From Microlunatus parietis (GTDB lineage: Bacteria; Actinomycetota; Actinomycetes; Propionibacteriales; Propionibacteriaceae): 64,000 bases of DNA. Location of the stretch: the NCBI RefSeq assembly GCF_013407955.1, contig NZ_JACCBU010000001.1, positions 5,518,001-5,582,000 on the forward strand, read 5' to 3'. Below are positions 56,378-62,777 of this stretch, in pieces; the first letter of the stretch is position 1, and every line of letters begins with the position of its first letter. Under the pieces are notes generated by a model. It was given only the letters and a program-made list of their open reading frames with translations. It had not been told where the DNA came from and searched no databases. Position numbers and translations under genes: made by a program.

Positions 56378-57172
56378 ATGAGAGTCAAGAAGTCGATCAT
56401 GGGCGTCATCCTCGGGGGCGTCGCCGCGGTCGCGCTGACCGCCGGCATGATCATCGTCGGGACGACCGACTCGGCGCGGGCCGAGGACCCGGCGACGTTC
56501 TTCGCCGCCGCGAAGGATCCGGCCCAGGCCGGTGAGCGCGAGTTCGGCGTACCGGCGTCGGTGGCGATGGCCCAGGCGGCGCTGGAGTCCGGCTGGGGCG
56601 AGTCGTCGTTGACCAAGGAGGGCAATGCCTACTTCGGGATCAAGTGCGGTACGGACAACGGTCCGATCTCCAACCGGTGCATCGAGAAGGTGACCCAGGA
56701 GTGCGATCCGCAGGGCAACTGCTGGGACGAGGTGGCCCTGTTCCGCGGGTACGCCAGCGCCACCGACTCGTTCCGTGATCATGGACACTTCCTGCGGAAC
56801 CGGCCGCGCTACGCCGCCGCGTTCGATCACACCGGCAATCCGGACCAGTTCATCCGCGAGGTGCACAAGGCCGGCTACGCCACCGATCCGGCGTACTCGG
56901 ACAAGATCATCTCGATGATGCAGAAGTACCACCTCTATCAGTACAACGTCGGCGGCGGTACGCCGAGCAAGCCGACGATCAAGGAAGGCTCGAAGGGCGC
57001 CGCGGTCAGCGAGGCCCAGCAGCTGCTGAACGCCAAGGGCTCGTACGGGCTCACCGTCGACGGCGTCTTCGGCGCCAGGACCAAGGCCGCGGTGATCGAC
57101 TTCCAGTCCAGGAACGGGCTGACCGCGGACGGCATCGTCGGCCCGCAGACCTGGGCGAAGCTGCTGGCTTGA
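56378..57172 (+). CDS. secreted glucosaminidase-like (GH73) protein with peptidoglycan-binding domain
   Basis: A 264-residue secreted protein. A signal peptide (residues 1-35, VILGGVAAVALTAGMIIVG) precedes a GH73/FlgJ-type domain: EFGVPASVAMAQAALESGWGES contains the catalytic glutamate, and NAYFGIKCGT and YASATDSFRDHGHFLRNRP are family blocks. A short linker leads to a PG_binding_1 domain almost identical to that of the previous gene. Enzymes of this kind cut the glycan strand. It starts 27 nt after the peptidase gene, so the pair probably works together in wall remodelling. Confidence 0.9.
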   Translation: MRVKKSIMGVILGGVAAVALTAGMIIVGTTDSARAEDPATFFAAAKDPAQAGEREFGVPASVAMAQAALESGWGESSLTKEGNAYFGIKCGTDNGPISNRCIEKVTQECDPQGNCWDEVALFRGYASATDSFRDHGHFLRNRPRYAAAFDHTGNPDQFIREVHKAGYATDPAYSDKIISMMQKYHLYQYNVGGGTPSKPTIKEGSKGAAVSEAQQLLNAKGSYGLTVDGVFGARTKAAVIDFQSRNGLTADGIVGPQTWAKLLA

Positions 57173-57200
57173 ACCTGGTCCCGGGCCGGGTGCGGCGGAG

Positions 57201-57206
57201 TAGCTT
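57201..57206 (+). promoter_or_regulatory. -10 element (TAGCTT) of the VOC gene
   Basis: TAGCTT ends 6 nt before ATG 57213. Leaderless spacing. Confidence 0.45.
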
Positions 57207-57212
57207 GTCGCC

Positions 57213-57623
57213 ATGCAGATCTCCATCGACACGAGCTACCTGCCGCACCAGGACCCGGAGGCGTCGCTGGCCTTCTATCGCGACGCGCTCGGGTTCGAGG
57301 TGCGCAGCGACGTCGGCAAGGGCGCGATGCGCTGGATCACCGTCGGCCCGCCCGGGCAGCCCGGCATCTCGATCCTGCTCGCGCCGCCCGGTGCCGATCC
57401 GGGCGTCACCGACGACGAGCGGCGGACCATCTCCTCGATGATGGCCAAGGGCACCTACGGCTGGATCCTGCTGTCCACACCCGACCTGGACGCGACGTTC
57501 GAGAAGGTGCGGGCGGCCGATGCCGAGGTGATCCAGGAACCCACCGAGCAGCCGTACGGGGTGCGCGACTGTGCCTTCCGCGACCCGGCCGGCAACCAGA
57601 TCCGGATCCAGGAAGTGCGCTGA
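57213..57623 (+). CDS. VOC/glyoxalase-family protein
   Basis: A 136-residue protein with the paired beta-alpha-beta-beta-beta modules of the vicinal-oxygen-chelate fold. DPEASLAFYRDALGFEVRSD near 14-33 and the end RDCAFRDPAGNQIRIQEVR are typical. The N-terminal metal position is less clear, so it may be a binding or resistance-type protein rather than a glyoxalase. It is monocistronic with a leaderless promoter and stops 65 nt before the DeoR gene. Confidence 0.88.
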   Translation: MQISIDTSYLPHQDPEASLAFYRDALGFEVRSDVGKGAMRWITVGPPGQPGISILLAPPGADPGVTDDERRTISSMMAKGTYGWILLSTPDLDATFEKVRAADAEVIQEPTEQPYGVRDCAFRDPAGNQIRIQEVR

Positions 57624-57627
57624 CCTT

Positions 57628-57667
57628 CTGCGCATCATGCGCAGATTCACCTGCGCGATTCGCGCAG
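57628..57667 (+). promoter_or_regulatory. twin operators of the DeoR operon
   Basis: CTGCGC-N5-GCGCAG occurs twice, at 57628-57644 and 57651-57667, with centres 23 bp apart. The second ends 8 nt before the TAGGCT -10 element, so bound regulator would cover the -35 region. Confidence 0.65.
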
Positions 57668-57675
57668 CTTCGGGT

Positions 57676-57681
57676 TAGGCT
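57676..57681 (+). promoter_or_regulatory. -10 element (TAGGCT) of the DeoR gene
   Basis: TAGGCT ends 6 nt before GTG 57688, the leaderless spacing. Confidence 0.55.
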
Positions 57682-57687
57682 GAACGG

Positions 57688-58452
57688 GTGGGCGCTGAGC
57701 AACGGCGGGCAGAGATCCTGCGGCTGGCCACCGATCGCGGGCCGGCCGGCGTGGCCGAGCTGGCCGAACGGTTCGGCGTCACCGCGTCGACGATCCGCCG
57801 GGATCTGGCCCGGCTGAGCGGCACCGGCCGACTGGCCCGGACCTACGGCGGCGCGATGGCGGTCCCGGAGTCCTCGCTCCGACAGCGCGGCGGCGAGGCC
57901 GCGGAGGCCAAACGGTCCATCGCCGGCTGGGCCGCCGGCCGGATCGAGCCGGGCACCTCGGTACTGCTCGACGCCGGCAGCACCGTCGCCCAGGTGGCGC
58001 GCCTGTTGCCGGCCGGCCTCGGGGTCACCGTCACGACGGCCAGCATCCCGGTGATCGGCCAGCTGCACGGGCGCGGCGACGTCGCCACGATCTGTCTCGG
58101 CGGCCGGGTCCGGGCGCTCAGCGACGCCTTCGTCGGGCCGCTCACCGAGGCCGCCCTGGAGCGGCTCAGCTTCGACGTCGCCTTCCTCGGCGCCGACGGC
58201 GTGACCAGCGACAGCGGGCTCTGCGAGGCCGAACCCGAACAGACCCGGCTCAAGGAACTGATGGCGCGCCGGTCCCGGCAGGTGTACGTCCTCGCGCACG
58301 CGGCCAAGCTGAACCACCGACCGTTCCACGCCTGGGCGCGGCTGGACCGGCCGTGGACCCTGGTCACCGACGTCGGCGCGCCGGACGAGGTGGTCGCCGA
58401 GTTCCGCGCCGGCGGGGTCGAGGTCGTCGTCGTACCGTCGGGTCGGCCGTGA
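57688..58452 (+). CDS. DeoR-family transcriptional regulator
   Basis: A 254-residue repressor. Residues 1-55 form the DeoR HTH (RRAEILRLATDRGPAGVAELAERFGVTASTIRRDLARL). The sensor part has TSVLLDAGSTVAQVARLLP, the TTASIP loop and FLGADGVTSDSGLCEAEPEQTRLKELM, which bind phosphorylated sugars in this family. It is the first gene of a tightly coupled operon with a DUF1537 kinase and PdxA2, so the effector is probably a four-carbon acid phosphate. GTG 57688 follows a leaderless promoter behind twin palindromes. Confidence 0.93.
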   Translation: MGAEQRRAEILRLATDRGPAGVAELAERFGVTASTIRRDLARLSGTGRLARTYGGAMAVPESSLRQRGGEAAEAKRSIAGWAAGRIEPGTSVLLDAGSTVAQVARLLPAGLGVTVTTASIPVIGQLHGRGDVATICLGGRVRALSDAFVGPLTEAALERLSFDVAFLGADGVTSDSGLCEAEPEQTRLKELMARRSRQVYVLAHAAKLNHRPFHAWARLDRPWTLVTDVGAPDEVVAEFRAGGVEVVVVPSGRP

Positions 58453-59702
58453 CGCTCCGGGTCACGGTGATCGGCGACGACCTGACCGGCACCGTCGAGA
58501 GCGCCGCCGTCTTCCACCGGTACGGGTTCGGCGGCACGATCGGGATCGGGCTGCGGCCGGACGCCCGGCCGGCCCCGGGCACGACGATCTGGACCGTCGA
58601 CACCGACACCCGGCAGCGGCCCGCCCTCGATGCCGCCGAGCGGGCCCGATCCGCGATCCGGGCGGCACCTGCGCCGCTGCTGATCGGCAAGATCGATTCG
58701 TTGCTGCGCGGCCGCTTGGTCGCCCACCTGGCCGCCCTCGACCCGGACCGGTACCCGCTGGTGTTCGCGCCAGCCCTGCCCGTGCAGCGGCGGGTGGTGA
58801 TCGGCGGGGCGGCCCGCGACCTCGACGACGGCCGGCCGATCGGCGCGGCGCCGCTGGCCGAGCTGCTGGCGCCGCTGCCGACGGCTGTGCTGCCCGAACT
58901 CGCCGTGCCCGAACTGGCCGAGCGGATTGCGCAGACCGCGCAGGCAGGGCGGATCGCGCTGTGCGACGCCACGGACGACGCGGCGCTGGACCGGATCGTC
59001 GCGGCGAGCCTCGCCCTGCCCGGAGTCCGCTACGCCGGCTCGGCCGGGCTGATCGCCGCCCTCGCCCGCCGGCTAGCCGATACGGTCCCTGAGCCTGTCG
59101 AAGGGCAAGGCTCGATGGTGCCTGGCACTTCGACGGGCTCAGTGCGCGTTCAGCGGGCCGTCCTGTCGAACTCGGTGCGCGTTCGGCGCGCCATCCTCTT
59201 CGTCGTCGGTACGGCAGCGCCGACCCTCGCCGGGCAACTCGACGCGCTCACCGCGGCCGTCGCCGGCACCCGGGTCTGGACCCGGCCGGCCGGGCGTGCG
59301 GGCTGGCCGGAGCGGACCGCGGCCGAGGTCCGGCAGCACCTGGCCGGCGATGCCCCGGCCGTGCTCCGGCTGCCCGAGCGGCAGCTGTCCGGGCCGACCG
59401 ATCAGACCGCCGACGCGGACGACGCGGGCCTGGTCGCCGAACTGGCCGCTCTCACCGAGCACGTCCTCGCCGGGATCGAGGTGCCCCTGGTCCTGACCGG
59501 CGGCCACACCGCCCGTGCCGTCCTGGATCGGCTCGGCGTCGACACGCTCCGGCTGTGCGCCGAGATCCACCACGGTGCGGTCGCACTCGGCGCCGCCGGG
59601 GACCGGACGGTGGTGACCCGGCCCGGCAGCTTCGGCGGGCCCGACTCGCTGGTCCGCATCCTCGACCGACTGTCCGCCCCGACCCGACAGGACCGACCAT
59701 GA
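58449..59702 (+). CDS. four-carbon acid sugar kinase (DUF1537 family), with an in-frame palindromic insertion
   Basis: A 417-residue kinase. The N-terminal substrate domain begins TLRVTVIGDDLTGTVESAAVF, followed by IGKIDSLLRGRLVAHL. The C-terminal nucleotide domain has VLTGGHTARAVLDRLG and VVTRPGSFGGPDSLV. Such kinases phosphorylate D-threonate, L-threonate or D-erythronate; a PdxA2 dehydrogenase downstream supports this. Residues about 213-248 (VPEPVEGQG to VRVRRA) come from a palindromic repeat inserted in frame between the two domains. GTG 58449 overlaps the DeoR stop. Confidence 0.9.
   Translation: MTLRVTVIGDDLTGTVESAAVFHRYGFGGTIGIGLRPDARPAPGTTIWTVDTDTRQRPALDAAERARSAIRAAPAPLLIGKIDSLLRGRLVAHLAALDPDRYPLVFAPALPVQRRVVIGGAARDLDDGRPIGAAPLAELLAPLPTAVLPELAVPELAERIAQTAQAGRIALCDATDDAALDRIVAASLALPGVRYAGSAGLIAALARRLADTVPEPVEGQGSMVPGTSTGSVRVQRAVLSNSVRVRRAILFVVGTAAPTLAGQLDALTAAVAGTRVWTRPAGRAGWPERTAAEVRQHLAGDAPAVLRLPERQLSGPTDQTADADDAGLVAELAALTEHVLAGIEVPLVLTGGHTARAVLDRLGVDTLRLCAEIHHGAVALGAAGDRTVVTRPGSFGGPDSLVRILDRLSAPTRQDRP
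59085..59192. repeat. CTGAGCCTGTCGAAG-type palindrome inside a gene
   Basis: CTGAGCCTGTCGAAG (from 59089) pairs with CTTCGACGGGCTCAG (from 59128) with one mismatch, followed by a decayed second half unit (TGTCGAACTCGGTGCGCG). It is about 108 nt long, a multiple of three, and keeps the reading frame. Related copies lie at 60761-60864 and 13107-13152. Confidence 0.75.
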
Positions 59703-60730
59703 CCATGATCAACACCGGGAACGACCTGCCCCTGGTGGCGGTGACGATGGGCGATCCGGCCGGGGTCGGCCCGGAGATCTGCGTCGGCGCGCTGCGCGGC
59801 GACGGTCGCGCGGCCGAGGTGGGCCGGCTCTGCCACCCGGTGGTGATCGGCGACGCGGCACGGCTGCGGCTGGCGGCGGAGATCCTGGCCGCGTCGGTGG
59901 AGGTGATCACGATCGAGGAGCCGGCGCAGGCCCGGTTCGCTCCGGGCGTGATCAACACGATCGACCTCGGCCTGGTCCCGGCCGAGCTGCCCTGGGGCGA
60001 GGTCAGCCCGGTGGCCGGCGACGCCGCGTACCACTTCATCAGGGTGGCCGCCGAGCTCGCCCAGCGCGGCGAGGTCGCGGCGATCTGCACCGCCCCGATC
60101 AACAAGGCGGCGCTGCACGCCGGCGGCCACGTCTTCCCCGGCCACACCGAGCTGCTGGCCCACCTGACCGGCACCCCCGAGGTGTCGATGATGCTGTCCA
60201 CGCCCAAGGTCAAGGTGATCCACGTGACCACCCACGTCGGCCTGCTGGACGCGATCGCCATGATCGAACCCGGCCTGGTCGAACGGACCATCCGGCGCGG
60301 CCAGGCCGCCATGCTCGGCGCCGGAATCGAGAACCCCCGGATCGGCGTCTGCGCGATCAATCCGCATGCGGGGGAGAACGGCCTGTTCGGCTACGGCGAG
60401 GAGGCGACCAAGATCGAACCGGCGATCGCCGCCGTCCGTGCCGACGGGATCGACGCCCGCGGACCGCTGCCCGCCGACACCGCCTTCTTCCTGGCCGGCC
60501 GCGGCGACTACGACCTGATCGTGGCGATGTATCACGATCAGGGCCACGGTCCGGTCAAGGTGCTCGGGATCGAGGCCGGCGTCAACATCACGGTCGGCCT
60601 GCCGGTGATCAGGACGTCGGTGGACCACGGCACCGCGTTCGACATCGCGGGCACCGGGCGGGCCTCGGCCGACAGCATGATCGAGGCTCTCCGCCAGGCC
60701 GCGGAACTCGGCCGCCGCAACGTTCCCTGA
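59699..60730 (+). CDS. pdxA2: PdxA2-type 4-phospho-D-threonate/erythronate dehydrogenase
   Basis: A 343-residue dehydrogenase of the PdxA family. VTMGDPAGVGPEI is the family start. The metal-binding histidines are in FPGHTELLAHL, NPHAGENGLFG and YHDQGHGPVK. In operons with DUF1537 kinases these enzymes oxidise and decarboxylate 4-phosphothreonate or erythronate to dihydroxyacetone phosphate rather than making vitamin B6. Here ATG 59699 overlaps the kinase stop by 4 nt. The separate pdxS/pdxT route supports that this is not the B6 enzyme. Confidence 0.92.
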   Translation: MTMINTGNDLPLVAVTMGDPAGVGPEICVGALRGDGRAAEVGRLCHPVVIGDAARLRLAAEILAASVEVITIEEPAQARFAPGVINTIDLGLVPAELPWGEVSPVAGDAAYHFIRVAAELAQRGEVAAICTAPINKAALHAGGHVFPGHTELLAHLTGTPEVSMMLSTPKVKVIHVTTHVGLLDAIAMIEPGLVERTIRRGQAAMLGAGIENPRIGVCAINPHAGENGLFGYGEEATKIEPAIAAVRADGIDARGPLPADTAFFLAGRGDYDLIVAMYHDQGHGPVKVLGIEAGVNITVGLPVIRTSVDHGTAFDIAGTGRASADSMIEALRQAAELGRRNVP

Positions 60731-60760
60731 TCAAGGCGGAAGGGCCGAAGCCACAACGTT

Positions 60761-60864
60761 CCCTGAGCCTGTCGAGGGCAAGGCCACGTCCGGCTTGGCC
60801 CTTCGACAGGCTCAGGGCGCGGCGGTCGGGTTTGGTGCCTCGACAGGCTCGGTGCGCGTTTCAG
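60761..60864. repeat. CCCTGAGCCTGTCGA palindrome cluster after pdxA2
   Basis: A near-perfect 25-bp stem, CCCTGAGCCTGTCGAGGGC (from 60761) with GCCCTTCGACAGGCTCAGGG (60798-60817), is followed by an extra half unit (GCCTCGACAGGCTCGGTGCG, from 60838). The last copy reaches the stop codon of the convergent gene at 60861. It probably also terminates transcription from both sides. Confidence 0.75.
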
Positions 60865-61226
60865 TCGGTCCAGTCCAGCTGCGGCTCCGGGACGCCGAGC
60901 GTCCGGCCGTGCTCCTGTGCCTCGGCCCGGGCCAGCTGATCACCCCGCCGGTAGCGGAATACCCGGCCCGGGTAGATCACGAAGTTCTCCTCGTCGTTGT
61001 GGAAGTCGGCGTACCAGCCCGGCTGGTCCAGCACCTCGGCCAGCGCGTCGGCCAGCTCCACGGCGTGCTCGTCCGCGACCTCGAACACGAACTCGGTCCA
61101 CACCGGCGGCTGGTCGGCCGAGGCCGTCTTCACCGCGTACCTGCTCAACCGCCGCAGGATCAGCGGGAACGCCTCCAGGCTCGTCCCGACCCGCAGGCTC
61201 TCCATGATGATGGCCCCGTCATACAC
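60861..61226 (-). CDS. conserved hypothetical protein
   Basis: A 121-residue acidic protein. It contains WTEFVFEVADEHAVELADALAEVL and PGWYADFHNDEENFVIYPGRVFRY, a pattern seen in small actinobacterial hypotheticals with a ferredoxin-like look; no function is known. AGGAG lies 10 nt before ATG 61226, and ATG 61205 is possible. Codon use matches its neighbours. Its stop codon abuts the palindrome cluster. Confidence 0.7.
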   Translation of the reverse strand: MYDGAIIMESLRVGTSLEAFPLILRRLSRYAVKTASADQPPVWTEFVFEVADEHAVELADALAEVLDQPGWYADFHNDEENFVIYPGRVFRYRRGDQLARAEAQEHGRTLGVPEPQLDWTD

Positions 61227-61373
61227 ACTCTGCTCCTCTCGTCGTACCGTCGACCGGGACGCTACGCGGACCCACTGACAGCAGCCCGGAGGAGCCGTTG
61301 CGAAGCATGATCCGCACTTTGGGAATTCCTGAGCCGGTGTTGATCATCAGCTGGGAATCGGTCGGCTAGAGTT

Positions 61374-62120
61374 TCACCCAGGTCGGCTCTCCTGGGTACC
61401 CGCAGGCCCGGTTGAGAGCCGACCGACCTCTTTCCTGCGGAGCCTCCTGATCAGCTTCCTGATCAAGGGCACGGTCAGCGCGAAACCGATGATCGTCAGG
61501 CTGACCAGCGACGCGTACCGATCGATGGTCAGCACCAGATCGACGGCGTGCTGACCCAGTCCGTAGCCGAGACCGGCGACCAGCCCGGTGATCAACAGTG
61601 ACCCGAGCGCATCCAGCAGCAGGAACGGGATCAACCGCATCCGGGTCCAGCCGGCGAGCGCGAAGATCACCGGGCTCGGCACGCCGGGCAGCGGGGCCAG
61701 CACCACGGCCAGCCGCAGCAGCCACGGATCGAGCTCCCGGGCCCGCTCGGCGAACCGCTTGGTGCGCTCGCTGGTGGTGAAGAAGCTGATGATGCCGAGG
61801 CCCCACTGGCGGCCGGCCCACCAGGTCAGCCAGTCGAGTTTGATCATGCCGGCGACGCCGGCGACGATCGCCAGCCACAGCGGCAGTTCGCCGATCCGGG
61901 CGAACGCCGCGGCCGCCCCGATCTCGGCCAGGCCGCCGCCCAGGAACTCCAGCAGCACCGGATTCGAGGCGATCAGGTACGGGCGCAGCGGCCGGACCAC
62001 CAGCCCGAGCACGATCACCCCGCCGATGGCTGCCATCAGTGCGACGTCGGCCGCGGTGGCCCGCCGGCCCTGCCAGGGCACCCAGCGCCGACTCCGCTCG
62101 GCGAACGACAAGCTGCTCAT
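61374..62120 (-). CDS. DedA/VTT-domain-like membrane protein
   Basis: A 248-residue polytopic protein with about five TM helices. The middle has GVAGMIKLDWLTWWAGRQWG and the DedA/VTT-type signature APLPGVPSPVIFALAGWTRM near 150-170, with TM helices around it. Members act as lipid-carrier flippases or transporters. A perfect 11-bp hairpin covers the last codons. ATG 62120 was chosen over an upstream ATG at 62171. Confidence 0.82.
   Translation of the reverse strand: MSSLSFAERSRRWVPWQGRRATAADVALMAAIGGVIVLGLVVRPLRPYLIASNPVLLEFLGGGLAEIGAAAAFARIGELPLWLAIVAGVAGMIKLDWLTWWAGRQWGLGIISFFTTSERTKRFAERARELDPWLLRLAVVLAPLPGVPSPVIFALAGWTRMRLIPFLLLDALGSLLITGLVAGLGYGLGQHAVDLVLTIDRYASLVSLTIIGFALTVPLIRKLIRRLRRKEVGRLSTGPAGTQESRPG
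61381..61424 (-). terminator. hairpin inside the end of the DedA-like gene
   Basis: GGTCGGCTCTC (61381-61391) and GAGAGCCGACC (61414-61424) pair perfectly around 22 nt. The stem lies inside the last 17 codons. Confidence 0.5.
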
Positions 62121-62245
62121 GCCGCCGAGACTGCCCGCTGCGCAAGGCCGGCGGCACCTGCGCACTGTCACCGATCGGCGTGCAGTCTGCAGGCCCCGAT
62201 CGACGGTGGGTCAGCCGGACGGACCCCGGTGGGGCCGCCGATCGC

Positions 62246-62614
62246 TCAGTCGAGGCCGAGTTCGACGGTGCCGTCGGTGAGCCGGACCGGATAGCTGCGC
62301 AGGGCCAGCTCCGGATCGGTCAGGCCGGCTCCGGTGCGGAGGTCGTAGATCTCCTTGTGCAGCGGCGATGCGACGGTCGGCGCGTCGCCGCGGGACCCGA
62401 CGATGCCGCGGGCCATCACCTCCGCGCCGGTGTGCGGATCGGTGTTCGAGGTCGCGTAGACGTTGTCGTCGTCGAGCCGGAACAGGGCCACTTGCGCGGG
62501 AGCGCCGTGATCGTCGATGATCAACGCCGCCTCGCCCCAACCGGGTTCGAGGTCGTCCAGCCGGCACACCGGGATCCAGGTCCGGGCGGCCACGGGTTCA
62601 GTGATCGTGATCAT
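62246..62614 (-). CDS. nirD: NirD, nitrite reductase small subunit
   Basis: A 122-residue Rieske-fold protein without the cluster ligands, as normal for NirD. ARTWIPVCRLDDLEPGWGEAAL, VALFRLDDDNVYATSNTDPHTG and ARGIVGSRGDAPTVASPLHKEIYDLRTG are strong family signatures. It pairs with NirB to reduce nitrite to ammonium in the cytoplasm. Unusually it does not follow nirB but is divergent from it across 163 nt with GlnR-like sites. Confidence 0.93.
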   Translation of the reverse strand: MITITEPVAARTWIPVCRLDDLEPGWGEAALIIDDHGAPAQVALFRLDDDNVYATSNTDPHTGAEVMARGIVGSRGDAPTVASPLHKEIYDLRTGAGLTDPELALRSYPVRLTDGTVELGLD

Positions 62615-62664
62615 GGTGCGGCCAGCGTAGGCGGGGGGTTGTTGCGGGCGGATGGCTGCTTCGT

Positions 62665-62680
62665 ATCAGCGGCGTTACGA
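62665..62680 (-). promoter_or_regulatory. GlnR-like box toward nirD
   Basis: On the minus strand GTAAC-N6-GATAC, close to the GlnR consensus GTNAC-N6-GAAAC. It lies 51 nt upstream of the nirD ATG. Confidence 0.4.
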
Positions 62681-62728
62681 CCCCCTCACAGTCCGGAGCG
62701 TGCGCCGTGTGAACGCTGTCATGCCGCG

Positions 62729-62755
62729 GTTACATCGGGGAAATGGCCGGGTAAT
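62729..62755 (+). promoter_or_regulatory. GlnR-like box toward nirB
   Basis: GTTAC-N6-GAAAT-N6-GTAAT (62729-62733, 62740-62744, 62751-62755) has three half sites at 11-bp steps and fits the actinobacterial GlnR pattern. It ends 10 nt before the -10 element of nirB. Confidence 0.55.
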
Positions 62756-62765
62756 CGCGGCTGCT

Positions 62766-62771
62766 TAGCGT
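62766..62771 (+). promoter_or_regulatory. -10 element (TAGCGT) of nirB
   Basis: TAGCGT ends 6 nt before ATG 62778. Leaderless spacing. Confidence 0.5.
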
Positions 62772-62777
62772 CGAGAC

